This document shows, piece by piece, positions 6,658 through 15,541 of a stretch of 64,000 bases of DNA. Each line of letters opens with the position of its first letter. Position 1 is the first letter of the stretch. Location: NCBI GenBank assembly GCA_964603985.1, contig CAZRXG010000001.1, forward strand, positions 124,001 to 188,000. The letters are read 5' to 3'. The notes beneath the pieces were generated by a model that made no database searches, was not told where the DNA came from, and saw only the letters and a program-made list of their open reading frames with translations. This DNA comes from CAZRXG01 sp964603985. GTDB taxonomy: Bacteria > Chloroflexota > Anaerolineae > Aggregatilineales > UBA3940. The position numbers and the translations under genes are program-made.

Positions 6658-9477
6658 ATGACAAGTGATTACGATAGGTTTTCCCCATTTGATGGTAGTG
6701 GCTACGGCAGTGTGGCAACCTCTCAGAAGTCCTCTACCGGCGGAGCAGCGCACTCCGCCGCATTTGGCATGAAAACCGGCCTGACCTCGGCGTCTTCGCA
6801 GCACTCCGGCGGCTCGCCCAGACAAACTGCATCCGGGAAAAAGTCTCGCCCGGCGCAAGGATCACCCACCGATTCCGGCGGAAAGTCACGGCGATCCACT
6901 TCATCGCGCCCGGCAAGTAAGCCATCCTCGCGCTCAGGTAAGACAAAGCCCGAGTCGCCGGGCAAGGCGGAAAAGCCCTCCGCTCCCAAGGAGAAGGCGA
7001 ATTTCCTGCCGGAGCAGAACGCGCGCGCCCTGCCCGGCGTCGAGGGCGTCAAGGTCAGGTCGCGGGCGCCGATCAAACCCGCCCCGGAGACGGCCCCACC
7101 GGAGCCGGACTGGGTCAGGCGTGTCCAGAAGGACATTCCCCCTTACGCCGATGAGATGCTGGCCTTCCTGCTGATCGCCGTTGGCCTGTTGTCTTTCTTC
7201 ACGTTACTCAGCCCGGCCAGCGGTGCGCTGGGAACGGCCTGGTCGGGGGCGCTGCGCAAGGCCTTTGGCGTGGGAGCCTTTGTGATCTCGGCGGCCATTC
7301 TGGCTGCCGGGGCGCTGTTGCTTGTCCCCAAGCTGGGCATCAAGGTGCGGGTCAACTGGTGGCGGATCATTGCGGGCGAGTTCTTCTACGTTTTCCTGCT
7401 GGCCTACGTCCACGCCGGGAGTCGGGCCGCGATAGGAGGTGAAGCGGGCGTTGTCGAAGCCTTTGCCCGTGCGTTGGAAGGCCGGGGGGGTGGTCTGGTC
7501 GGGTGGGCAGTCCAGGATCTGCTCCACATCCTGCTGGGTGATGGCATCACCGGCCTGGTTCTGCTTACCTTGATGCTCATCAGTGCGACAGTGATGATCG
7601 GTATCAGGCGGCAGCACCTGGTGCGCACTTTGGAGCGGCTTCGCGACCGGCTGACCGAGTATGCGGCGCACACGGGATCGGTGGCGACACCGGCTGCCCC
7701 GGCCGTCCGAGCGAGTGAGAGCAGTGTGGTCAAGGAAGCTGCACCGGAAACCGGTTCGGCCCTACCCGCCAGGGACACCCGCCCCGCTGAGCCGGGTGTG
7801 TTCGACCTGCCGGCCATCCCGGGACGCCCGTCCATCGTCACCGGTGAGGAAGGATACGTTGCCCTGTCGATGCGCCGGGTCGAGCAGCGCACCATGCGCA
7901 TCCTGTCCTCCGGAAAGCACGTAAGTGGAGGGCTTGAGGAGAAGATCCCTCCCCGTGAAGTCGAGCAGCGCTTCACGGTGAAGGATCTGCCCGACAAGAA
8001 GAGGATCCGCAAACGCAGCGAAGAACTGCCCTCGCTTGAGCTGATGGATGTGGTTGACTTCGAGCGCCCCGGCGAGGATGAGATCAACCTGAGCGCGACG
8101 ATCATCGAGGAGACGGTCGCCGACTTCGGGATGAAAGTGGAGGTGGTTGGCGTCAAGGCCGGGCCGACGGTGACGCAGTACGCTGTGCAGCCGTTTGCCG
8201 AGGTCGAGAAAGACGGCCAGAAGATTGTTCAACGCGTCCGCGTCACCCGTGTGGCCGGGCTGGCGAAGGATCTCTCGCTCGCCCTGGCCGCGCCAAGCGT
8301 GCGTGTTCAGGCCCCGGTGCCGGGCACAAACTACATTGGCATCGAGGTGCCCAACGCTCGCCCCGGCATTGTCTCGCTGCGCCCGGTCATCGAGTCGGAG
8401 CAGTTTTACCGGGTCAGGTCGCGGCGGGCGATAGCGTTGGGACGCGAGGTCGATGGCAAGCCTTTCGCCACCGACCTGGGCAGCATGCCGCACCTGCTGA
8501 TCGGCGGCACCACCGGCTCAGGTAAGTCGGTGTGCATCACCTCGATTGCGACCTGCCTGATCGCCAACAATCGTCCTGACCAACTCCGGCTGATCATGAT
8601 CGACCCCAAGATGGTGGAGCTGGTGCGCTTTAACGGCCTGCCGCACCTGCTGGGGCGGGTCGAGGTACAGCTTGACCGCATCATTGGGGTGCTGCGCTGG
8701 GTGACGCGCGAGATGGACCGGCGCTACCGCCTGATGGAGGAAGCTCAGGCGCGCAACATTGCGGCCTACAACAAAGGCCGCCGCCGCAGGAATCGCCTGC
8801 CCTACATCGTCGTCCTGATCGACGAGTTAGCCGAGTTGATGGGCGAGTACCCCGACGAGACGGAGCACCTGCTCACCCGGCTGGCGCAGATGGCACGCGC
8901 GACGGGCATCCACCTGGTCGTCAGCACACAGCGCCCCAGCACCGACGTGCTGACCGGCCTGATCAAGGCCAACTTCCCGGCGCGTGTCGCCTTCGCCGTG
9001 CCCTCCAGCGTGGACTCACGGGTGATCATCGACGCAGCCGGGGCGGAGGATCTGGTCGGCAGGGGCGACATGCTGTTCCAGGCTCCCGACGCGATGGCCC
9101 CCGTCCGCCTCCAGGGATGCTTCGTCAGCGACGGCGAGATGGAGCGGGTGGTTGAGTTCTGGCGGAAGACCTGGGAAGACGAAGAAGAGGGGATCGCCCC
9201 CTGGGAGCGTGCGCTGACCCGCGCAGCAATCCTCGATGAGACGGACGAGATGCTGGAGGAAGCCATTCGCACCGTCCAGCGGGAGGGCGAGGCCTCGGCT
9301 TCACAGTTGCAGCGCAAGTTGAACGTGGGCTATCCGCGCGCCGGGCGCATCATTGACGCCCTTCACGAGATGGGTGTCGTCGGTGAGGACCCGGGCGGGG
9401 GACGGCCACGCAAGGTGCTCATCTCCTTCGACGTTGACCCGACCACCTACATTGTTAACTGGCGCAATGGCAGGTAA
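6658..9477 (+). CDS. ftsK: FtsK/SpoIIIE-family DNA translocase
   Basis: Membrane-anchored ATPase that pumps chromosomal DNA through the closing division septum. 939 residues from the ATG at 6658, chosen because AGGTGA lies 10 nt upstream; a GTG at 6634 is an in-frame alternative. Order: a Ser/Pro/Lys-rich disordered N-terminus (1-150), four predicted membrane segments (about 165-305), a linker, then the motor. Walker A is GGTTGSGKS at about 616-624 and Walker B is VVLIDELAEL at about 717-726; STQRPSTDVLTG is also present. A C-terminal winged-helix gamma domain (about 860-930) would read polar DNA motifs. The glycosidase-like gene overlaps its last 11 nt. Confidence 0.95.
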   Translation: MTSDYDRFSPFDGSGYGSVATSQKSSTGGAAHSAAFGMKTGLTSASSQHSGGSPRQTASGKKSRPAQGSPTDSGGKSRRSTSSRPASKPSSRSGKTKPESPGKAEKPSAPKEKANFLPEQNARALPGVEGVKVRSRAPIKPAPETAPPEPDWVRRVQKDIPPYADEMLAFLLIAVGLLSFFTLLSPASGALGTAWSGALRKAFGVGAFVISAAILAAGALLLVPKLGIKVRVNWWRIIAGEFFYVFLLAYVHAGSRAAIGGEAGVVEAFARALEGRGGGLVGWAVQDLLHILLGDGITGLVLLTLMLISATVMIGIRRQHLVRTLERLRDRLTEYAAHTGSVATPAAPAVRASESSVVKEAAPETGSALPARDTRPAEPGVFDLPAIPGRPSIVTGEEGYVALSMRRVEQRTMRILSSGKHVSGGLEEKIPPREVEQRFTVKDLPDKKRIRKRSEELPSLELMDVVDFERPGEDEINLSATIIEETVADFGMKVEVVGVKAGPTVTQYAVQPFAEVEKDGQKIVQRVRVTRVAGLAKDLSLALAAPSVRVQAPVPGTNYIGIEVPNARPGIVSLRPVIESEQFYRVRSRRAIALGREVDGKPFATDLGSMPHLLIGGTTGSGKSVCITSIATCLIANNRPDQLRLIMIDPKMVELVRFNGLPHLLGRVEVQLDRIIGVLRWVTREMDRRYRLMEEAQARNIAAYNKGRRRRNRLPYIVVLIDELAELMGEYPDETEHLLTRLAQMARATGIHLVVSTQRPSTDVLTGLIKANFPARVAFAVPSSVDSRVIIDAAGAEDLVGRGDMLFQAPDAMAPVRLQGCFVSDGEMERVVEFWRKTWEDEEEGIAPWERALTRAAILDETDEMLEEAIRTVQREGEASASQLQRKLNVGYPRAGRIIDALHEMGVVGEDPGGGRPRKVLISFDVDPTTYIVNWRNGR

Positions 9478-10984
9478 CACGAACCGTCGGCTCCGGCCTG
9501 TGCTTGTGGTGCTGGCGCTGGCCTGGCTGGCGTATTCGGCGGTTCCCGGCCAGGCCCAGGACGACGACTCCTCACCGGCCCCCGACTCGCGCTTCGGCGT
9601 GATCGAAGCCTATCACGAGCCGGAGATGGCCGACCAGCTTGGCGTCGGGTGGGAGCGCATTATCTTTTACTGGAGCGAGCTTGAGAAGCGCGGGCCGGGC
9701 GATTGGAACTGGTTTCACGCCCCGGTAGATCGCCTCGACCGGGAGCTTGAGGGGGGGCGCGAGATCGTCGGCCTGCTGGCGCACACCCCGGACTGGGCTA
9801 CCAGGGGAATCCCCGGTGCGGGTCTACCCTACGGTCTGTATCACCCCCTGGACGCCCCGACCAACTACTGGGCGCGGTTTGTGCGCCGCGCGGTGCGCGC
9901 TTACAAAGATCAGGTGCATCGCTGGGTGATCTGGAACGAGCCGGACATCGCGCTGGACGACTATGGCGCACAGTGGCAGGGGACGACCGAGGACTACTAC
10001 CAGCTCGTCAAGACGGCCTACATCGTCGCCCACGAGGTTGACCCCGATGTCAAGATACACCTGGGCGGCCTGACCTACTGGCATAACCCCAACTACCTGC
10101 GCGAGTTCCTGACGGTCGCCAGCCGCGATCCCACCGCCGCCGAAAACGGCTACTACTTCGACGTGGTGTCGGTGCACGTCTACTTCAAGCCGGAGACCAC
10201 GCTCGACATTATCGGCTCCTTGCAGGCAACGCTCGACGAGTTTGGGTTGGGGGACAAGGCGATCTGGATCAACGAGACCAACGCCCCTCCCTACGACGAC
10301 CCGGCCCAGCGTTGGGATGCCCCTGTGTTCGAAGTCACGCAGGAGATGCAGGCGTCGTTTCTGCTCCAGGAGTTTGCGCTGGCGCTCTCGATGGGCGTCG
10401 AGCGGATCGCGGTCTACAAATGGATCGACGAGCCGCCGCTCGCCCCCGGCTTCGAACCCTACGGCCTGCTGCGCACCGACAGGACGCCCCGCCCTGCTTT
10501 TGAGGCCTTCCGCCTCATCCTGGCGCATTATTCAGGCGTGGAGGATGCACTGCGTTTCACCAGACCTGAGATGCACACGGTGATCCTGAAGCGTGACGCT
10601 CGCACAACCCGCGTGCTGTGGGCGCGCACGCCCTACGATGTCCTGGCGGTCGTTCCTGCCCTGGCCGATGCGGCCCTGCTGATCGACCAGACCGGCGCGC
10701 AGCGGGTCGTCCGCCCGAAGGTGGGGCTGTACTTGCTGGCGCTCGATGGTGCGCCCTGTCGGCCCGACGAAGAGTGTCTGATGGGCGGGCCGCCTCTGCT
10801 GCTCGTTGAAGAAGCGCCGGTCGACCTGTCGGATGTGGATCGCCTGCGCAACCGCCTCGTGATCGACATCACCCCGCGTCTGGTGACCGTCTTGATAGGA
10901 GGGGCCATCGCCGGGCTGATCGCGCTGGGGGTGGTTTACCGGTTGTGCCGCAGACGTAAAGGGCGGCAGGTTCCCACGCGCTAG
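9467..10984 (+). CDS. Glycoside hydrolase clan-A-like protein, secreted and membrane-anchored
   Basis: 505 residues. An N-terminal signal segment (about 9-30) leads to a TIM-barrel-like domain. It contains the WNEPD motif at about residues 160-164, where Glu is the acid/base of clan GH-A enzymes, and WINETN about 110 residues later, where Glu would be the nucleophile. The overall look is closest to GH39/GH5-type beta-glycosidases; substrate unknown. A C-terminal membrane helix (about 475-495, VTVLIGGAIAGLIALGVVYRL) followed by basic residues would anchor it facing outward. The ATG at 9467 overlaps the end of ftsK, and the gene converges with the SH3-like lipoprotein gene, sharing 4 nt at the 3' ends. 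Confidence 0.75.
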   Translation: MAGNTNRRLRPVLVVLALAWLAYSAVPGQAQDDDSSPAPDSRFGVIEAYHEPEMADQLGVGWERIIFYWSELEKRGPGDWNWFHAPVDRLDRELEGGREIVGLLAHTPDWATRGIPGAGLPYGLYHPLDAPTNYWARFVRRAVRAYKDQVHRWVIWNEPDIALDDYGAQWQGTTEDYYQLVKTAYIVAHEVDPDVKIHLGGLTYWHNPNYLREFLTVASRDPTAAENGYYFDVVSVHVYFKPETTLDIIGSLQATLDEFGLGDKAIWINETNAPPYDDPAQRWDAPVFEVTQEMQASFLLQEFALALSMGVERIAVYKWIDEPPLAPGFEPYGLLRTDRTPRPAFEAFRLILAHYSGVEDALRFTRPEMHTVILKRDARTTRVLWARTPYDVLAVVPALADAALLIDQTGAQRVVRPKVGLYLLALDGAPCRPDEECLMGGPPLLLVEEAPVDLSDVDRLRNRLVIDITPRLVTVLIGGAIAGLIALGVVYRLCRRRKGRQVPTR

Positions 10985-11991
10985 ATCTCCCACTCATAGT
11001 GCACCAGGTAGCACAGCCAGGGTTCCTCGTCCCAGTACTCGATTCCGATGACCCACGTCCCCCAGTCGAAGACGTTCTCCTGGTCGGGCGGCGGGCGGTG
11101 AACGGCGTAGAAGTTGACCGCCCGGTATTCCGACGGCAGGGTGATGGAGCCCGCGCTGCCGCCGGCCAGGATCTCATTGCATGCGATCTGGCGATCACCG
11201 GCCAGCAGGTCCCGGCGCAGCAGGGGCACAATGACCTCCCCTGCCAGGCCTGTGATGGGTTCGCCGCTGCCATCCTGGAGGCCCCAGTCGCGGACAGTGG
11301 GGGCGGTGAAAAAGGCGGCAACCTCGTCGGCGGACAGGCGAACCTCGGGGTTCCACCAGTTGTGACGGATCAGCAGGCCGCGCATCGGGTGCACCAGATC
11401 AGCGAGCGCAGCGCCGTCGCCCGCGTCGACGGCTGCGATCAGCGCGTCGACGACCGCCTGCGCGCGGGTGTCCTTGCAAAAGTACGAGGGATACACGTGC
11501 TCGGTCAGGAAGTAGCGATGGACCCAGCCGTTCAGCGAGCCGACGTGGATGAAAGACCACAGCGAGCCGTCGGCGGCCTGCCTTTCCATGGTGATGAAGG
11601 TCAGGGAACCGCCGGTGTCGTAGGGAAGCGTCCCGATGACCTCACTGTCAGCGCCGGGATCGGCGAGCACGCTCAGCGTGCTGTCCTCAGGGACGAACGC
11701 CACGACGTACTGCGTCGGCATGGACGTGATGGTCGGCGTGGGTTCGGCAGGCGGCTCTGAAGGGGCCTGCCCCGCCTGCTCCTCGCCTTCAGGCGGGAAG
11801 GGCGTCCGGGTCGGCGACGGCGCAGCCGCCGGGGGGCCGGTTGGCTCCGGGCTGAGTTGCGTGGGTGGCCCGGCAGCGTCCGGCTGCTCCGTAGCGGCGG
11901 GGCGTGAAGGGACGTGGCAGGCCAGCCCGACCAGCAGCAGCACGAGCGGCGGAACAACGCGGCGCGTGAACCGGAATGAGGACGAGTTCAC
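10981..11991 (-). CDS. SH3-like-domain lipoprotein or anchored protein
   Basis: 336 residues from a GTG at 11991, chosen because a GGGGG-rich ribosome-binding stretch lies just upstream and the hydrophobic signal follows at once (RRVVPPLVLLLVGLACHVP). The cysteine after LVGLA is a plausible but imperfect lipobox. A Pro/Thr/Glu-rich linker (about 30-85) leads to an SH3b-like segment (VLADPGADSEVIGTLPYDTGGSLTF, ending GWVHRYFLTEHV), common in proteins that contact cell-wall material. The C-terminal part is of unknown family. Exported location is inferred from the signal. Confidence 0.65.
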   Translation of the reverse strand: MNSSSFRFTRRVVPPLVLLLVGLACHVPSRPAATEQPDAAGPPTQLSPEPTGPPAAAPSPTRTPFPPEGEEQAGQAPSEPPAEPTPTITSMPTQYVVAFVPEDSTLSVLADPGADSEVIGTLPYDTGGSLTFITMERQAADGSLWSFIHVGSLNGWVHRYFLTEHVYPSYFCKDTRAQAVVDALIAAVDAGDGAALADLVHPMRGLLIRHNWWNPEVRLSADEVAAFFTAPTVRDWGLQDGSGEPITGLAGEVIVPLLRRDLLAGDRQIACNEILAGGSAGSITLPSEYRAVNFYAVHRPPPDQENVFDWGTWVIGIEYWDEEPWLCYLVHYEWEI

Positions 11992-12026
11992 ACCGACACC
12001 CCCTTGAAACTGCCGAAAACCAACCG

Positions 12027-13676
12027 TTAATCCTCCAACATCGGCATCTTGATGCCGTGCCGCCGTGCTGCCTTGATTGCCTGCTCGTAGCCCGCGTCGG
12101 CGTGGCGCACGATGCCCAGGCCGGGGTCGGTCGTCAGGACGCGCTCCAGCCGCCTGGCTGCTTCGGGCGTGCCGTCGGCGACGATCACCTGTCCGGCGTG
12201 CTGGCTGAAGCCGATCCCCACCCCCCCGCCGTGATGGAAGCTGACCCACGTCGCGCCGCCGACCGCGTTGAGCAGCGCGTTGAGGATCGCCCAGTCGGAG
12301 ATGGCATCGCTGCCATCACGCATGCCCTCCGTCTCGCGGTTGGGCGAGGCCACCGACCCCGCGTCGAGGTGATCGCGACCGATCACAATCGGCGCGCTGA
12401 CCTCACCGCTGGCGACCAGGTCGTTGAAGGCCAGCCCTGCCCTGGCACGCTCGCCGTAGCCCAGCCAGCAGATACGGGCCGGTAGTCCCTGAAACTCGAC
12501 CCGTTCCTGTGCCAGCTTGATCCAGCGGACGAGGTGCTCGTCGTCGGGGAACAGCCTGAGGATTGTCTCGTCCGTGCGGTAGAGATCGCGCGGGTCCCCG
12601 GAGAGCGCCACCCAGCGGAAAGGCCCCTTGCCCTCGCAGAACAGCGGGCGGATGTAGGCAGGCACGAAGCCGGGATAATCGAAGGCGTTCTTGACACCCG
12701 CGTCGTAGGCGCGCTGGCGCAGGTTGTTGCCGTAGTCGAAGACGACCGCACCCTTCTTCTGGAAATCGAGCATGGCCTGGCAGTGGCGGGCCATCGACTC
12801 GCCGGAGCGGCGCATATACTCTTGCGGGTCGTCCTCACGCAGCTTGAGCGCCTCCTCGAAGCTCATATCGTGGGGGATGTAGGCCAGGTAATCGTGGGCC
12901 GGGGTCTGGTCGGTGACCACGTCGGGCGTGACCTTGTACTTGACCAGGCGGGGGAAGATGTCGGCGGCGTTGCCGATCAACCCCACCGAGCGCGGCTCCT
13001 GCTCGCGCAGTGCATCCTCGACCTTCGTCATCGCGTCCTCAAGGTCGTGGGACACCACGTCCACGTAGCGCGTCTTGAGGCGGCGCTCGGCGCGCCTGGG
13101 GTCGATCTCGATGATCAGCCCGACGCCCCCGTTCATCGTGATCGCGAGCGGCTGCGCCCCGCCCATCTCGCCCAGTCCGGCGCTGAGCACAAACTTCCCC
13201 TTAAGCGATTCCCAGCCCTCGTGGCGGGCCAGCGATCCGAGCGTCTCGTAGGTGCCTTGCAGGATGCCCTGCGTGCCGATGTAGATCCAGCTCCCGGCGG
13301 TCATCTGGCCGTACATGATCAGCCCCTGCCGCTCCAGCTTGTCAAAGTGCTCCTGCGTTGCCCAATGCGGTACCAGGTTCGAGTTGGCGAGCAACACGCG
13401 GGGCGCGTCGGGATGTGTCTTGAAGACGGCCACCGGCTTACCGGATTGCACCAGCAGCGTCTCGTCGTTTCCCAATTCTTTCAGTGTGGCGACGATGGCA
13501 CCAAAGGCCTCCCAGTTGCGGGCCGCCTTCCCTCGACCTCCATAGACGATCAGATTCTCGGGGTCCCCGGCCACGTCCGGGTCGAGGTTGTTCATCAGCA
13601 TCCGCATGGCGGCCTCCTGTAGCCAGCCCTTGCAGGTGATCTGGGTGCCGCGCGGAGCATGAATCGTGCGAGCCAT
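12027..13676 (-). CDS. hutU: Urocanate hydratase
   Basis: Second step of histidine degradation: urocanate plus water gives 4-imidazolone-5-propanoate, with tightly bound NAD+ as electrophile. 549 residues, the normal family length. Characteristic segments include GRGKAARNWEAF, PVAVFKTHPDAPRVLLANSNLVPHWA, AGSWIYIGTQGILQGTYET, FDYGNNLRQRAYD (with the cofactor-site Tyr-Gly), and near the end GGATWVSFHHGGGVGIGFSQHAG. No hutH, hutI or formimidoylglutamate gene is adjacent. The flanking genes are anchored proteins of unknown function, so the gene appears to be an orphan and the rest of the pathway must lie elsewhere. Confidence 0.96.
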   Translation of the reverse strand: MARTIHAPRGTQITCKGWLQEAAMRMLMNNLDPDVAGDPENLIVYGGRGKAARNWEAFGAIVATLKELGNDETLLVQSGKPVAVFKTHPDAPRVLLANSNLVPHWATQEHFDKLERQGLIMYGQMTAGSWIYIGTQGILQGTYETLGSLARHEGWESLKGKFVLSAGLGEMGGAQPLAITMNGGVGLIIEIDPRRAERRLKTRYVDVVSHDLEDAMTKVEDALREQEPRSVGLIGNAADIFPRLVKYKVTPDVVTDQTPAHDYLAYIPHDMSFEEALKLREDDPQEYMRRSGESMARHCQAMLDFQKKGAVVFDYGNNLRQRAYDAGVKNAFDYPGFVPAYIRPLFCEGKGPFRWVALSGDPRDLYRTDETILRLFPDDEHLVRWIKLAQERVEFQGLPARICWLGYGERARAGLAFNDLVASGEVSAPIVIGRDHLDAGSVASPNRETEGMRDGSDAISDWAILNALLNAVGGATWVSFHHGGGVGIGFSQHAGQVIVADGTPEAARRLERVLTTDPGLGIVRHADAGYEQAIKAARRHGIKMPMLED

Positions 13677-13744
13677 GGGCTTATCCTCCTGAAGACTAGC
13701 CTGGGCAGGGGCGACGTTTCACGTCCCTGCAAGGGTCTGCGTTG

Positions 13745-14818
13745 TCATTGCGGGGTCTGCGTTGCGCCAGGCGTCGGAGTCACATTGGGCGATGGCGATG
13801 TTCCCGGCGACTGCGTTAATGCGGGTGATAGCGTCAGGTTCGGCGTCTGTGTCGCCGTGGGACTGGGAGTCGGGATGCGTCTGGGTGTGAACCGGATCGT
13901 ATTGACGATGCGATCAAACAGCCCCTCATAAATATTACGCCGCTTCTCGCTGGTTGAAAAGGTGAAGACCAGAATTGGGCCATCGTGGCGGCGCCGCCTG
14001 GTGATCACTTCCAGGTGATAAATCGTGATGACCTCTTCCCCGGTTTCAAAGCGCGTGGTGTAGCGGATACGGTGCGCCGGGCGGGAGTCTATCTGCGTGT
14101 CGTCGGCGGCCAGCATCCCGTAGAAGTCGCTCTCCTCGTAGACTTGGAGATGCCGATCCCGGATCTCGTCAATCGTGTCGCCCTCGGCCAGGCTGGCGTA
14201 GGCGATGGACATGTTGACGACATAGGGATCGCCTGAGGTCGCCGTGTCAAAGGCGACCATGATCAGGTCGTCCAGCAGCGCCTGGCCCAGCCCATCTCGC
14301 AACGCGGCTGCCCGCAGCGAGTCGCCCCGTGTGATCTCGGCCAGCGCGGTGCCGGCGTCACGGTCGAGCAGTGGCACGGGCAGCCAGGTGCCGTTCATCG
14401 AAATCGCAAAGCGGGCCTCGGCCACCTCGAATTCGAACCAGCCGGGTGGCACGGTCGCCGGGGGTGTGAAGGTCAGGGTGGGCGCGAGTGTCAGGCTGGG
14501 GGTAGGTGATGGGATCGGCGTGGGGGTGCGGCTGGGCATCGCCGTGGGCAGCAGCGGCCCGCGGGTGGGCGTCCAGGTCGCCGGGAGCGTCAGGCGTAGG
14601 TCGGGTGTGTTGCTGGGGTTCAGCACGAAGAGAGTCGGTGTGGGCAGGGACAGCAAACGCCAGGCCGTTTCGGGGTTCGTGACGGCAAACACCCCGAGGG
14701 CAACCATCAGCGCAGCGACGCCGACCAGCACAACCGTCACGATAGTCAAAGCGCGGGGCCTGGGGCGGCCCGGCGGAAGCGTCCGCCGTCGGCGGGGAAA
14801 AACGGGTGTATCAGGCAT
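13745..14818 (-). CDS. Single-pass membrane protein with Thr/Pro-rich linkers
   Basis: 357 residues from the ATG at 14818. I prefer this over an in-frame start near 14926 because a minus-strand terminator for the preceding gene lies at 14866-14893. A basic N-terminus (RRRRTLPPGRPRPRA) precedes one membrane helix (about 25-50), a Thr/Pro-rich linker (PTRGPLLPTAMPSRTPTPIPSPTPS), a globular domain (about 125-310), and a second Thr/Pro/Ser-rich tail. The globular part contains TTRFETGEEVITIYHLEVI and IYEGLFDRIVNTIRF, reminiscent of PsbP/PrcB-like lipoproteins that bind at the cell surface, but I cannot assign a family. Likely surface-exposed. Confidence 0.6.
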   Translation of the reverse strand: MPDTPVFPRRRRTLPPGRPRPRALTIVTVVLVGVAALMVALGVFAVTNPETAWRLLSLPTPTLFVLNPSNTPDLRLTLPATWTPTRGPLLPTAMPSRTPTPIPSPTPSLTLAPTLTFTPPATVPPGWFEFEVAEARFAISMNGTWLPVPLLDRDAGTALAEITRGDSLRAAALRDGLGQALLDDLIMVAFDTATSGDPYVVNMSIAYASLAEGDTIDEIRDRHLQVYEESDFYGMLAADDTQIDSRPAHRIRYTTRFETGEEVITIYHLEVITRRRRHDGPILVFTFSTSEKRRNIYEGLFDRIVNTIRFTPRRIPTPSPTATQTPNLTLSPALTQSPGTSPSPNVTPTPGATQTPQ

Positions 14819-14865
14819 AGCGCCATGAGTATAAATCGCCCCTATAGCGCAGGCAATACCCAAAT

Positions 14866-14893
14866 AAAACAGGGGCACAACCACGTGCCCCTG
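14866..14893 (-). terminator. Intrinsic terminator of the gene ending at 14923
   Basis: CAGGGGCAC (14870-14878) and GTGCCCCTG (14885-14893) form a perfect 9-bp stem with a 6-nt loop. Read on the minus strand the stem is followed by TTTTATTT. Confidence 0.8.
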
Positions 14894-14922
14894 TGCGAGT
14901 GAGTTTCCAATGACGGCGACTA

Positions 14923-15285
14923 TCAATCACCAAACCGGAAGGGCGGGAACGGCGGGCGGCGCGGCCCCGGACGGTTGACGTGCTGGCGCACGAGATCTTC
15001 GGCGATGCCCTCCGGTGCAGGCTCGCCCTGGCTCACGCGGGCCGCCAGCGAGCGCAACACGGCGGCTTTGGTCTCCAGGCGGATGGCATATTCGGTGAGT
15101 GCCACCCGCCACAGCTCCGTCGAGCCGTAAGCGCAGCGCTCGCAGACATCGCCCAACTGATCCTCATCGTCCATCAGGATATGCCGTACCGGCGGGCTGA
15201 AGCTGCCGCCGGTGCTTCGACCGCAGATCACACAGGTCGTGGGGATCTGATTCGCCTCGTAAATGGTTTCCACACGCAAACTCAT
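14923..15285 (-). CDS. Small protein with a CxxC zinc-binding pair, unknown function
   Basis: 120 residues. TTCVICGRSTGG (about residues 16-27) and DVCERCAYGS (about 46-55) provide four cysteines in two CxxC pairs, spaced as in a treble-clef or rubredoxin-like zinc knuckle. The C-terminal half is helical and ends in a Pro/Arg-rich tail (RPGPRRPPFPPFRFGD). No catalytic motif is seen and I do not recognise the family. A strong terminator follows at 14866, so transcription ends directly after this gene. Confidence 0.55.
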   Translation of the reverse strand: MSLRVETIYEANQIPTTCVICGRSTGGSFSPPVRHILMDDEDQLGDVCERCAYGSTELWRVALTEYAIRLETKAAVLRSLAARVSQGEPAPEGIAEDLVRQHVNRPGPRRPPFPPFRFGD

Positions 15286-15371
15286 GGTTGGCCCCTTACC
15301 TCTGGATTGTTACGATAAAACTCGCCAACCAACCGCCTCAGGCCATCACCAGATGATTCTGTCCCAGGTGG

Positions 15372-15401
15372 TTGTCACATGCACCAACTCTGTCGTATAC
15401 T
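15372..15401 (+). promoter_or_regulatory. Candidate plus-strand promoter in an intergenic region
   Basis: TTGTCA (15372-15377) and TATACT (15396-15401) are separated by 18 nt. No plus-strand protein gene follows for almost 5 kb; two hairpins begin at 15406, so the product would be a short RNA. Confidence 0.5.
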
Positions 15402-15405
15402 GGGG

Positions 15406-15465
15406 GTGTCGAGAAAAGGTGAAGCATCTCTTTCGACACGCCCTGGTGTTGCAGCACCAGGGTTT
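15406..15465 (+). ncRNA. Candidate small non-coding RNA, two stem-loops
   Basis: Hairpin 1: GTGTCGA (15406-15412) pairs with TCGACAC (15433-15439). Hairpin 2: CCCTGGTG (15441-15448) pairs with CACCAGGG (15455-15462), followed by TTT and, 11 nt later, another TTTT. The first hairpin begins about where transcription from the promoter at 15372-15401 should start. The T-tract after hairpin 2 is short, so the terminator reading is uncertain. No match to a known RNA family can be made from sequence alone. Confidence 0.4.
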
Positions 15466-15541
15466 GATCGTTCGTTTTGCAGCTTCTTGTCCTTACATGA
15501 ACTGCCCTCCCTGCTACGTCAGGGCAGAATATGCGCGCCGG

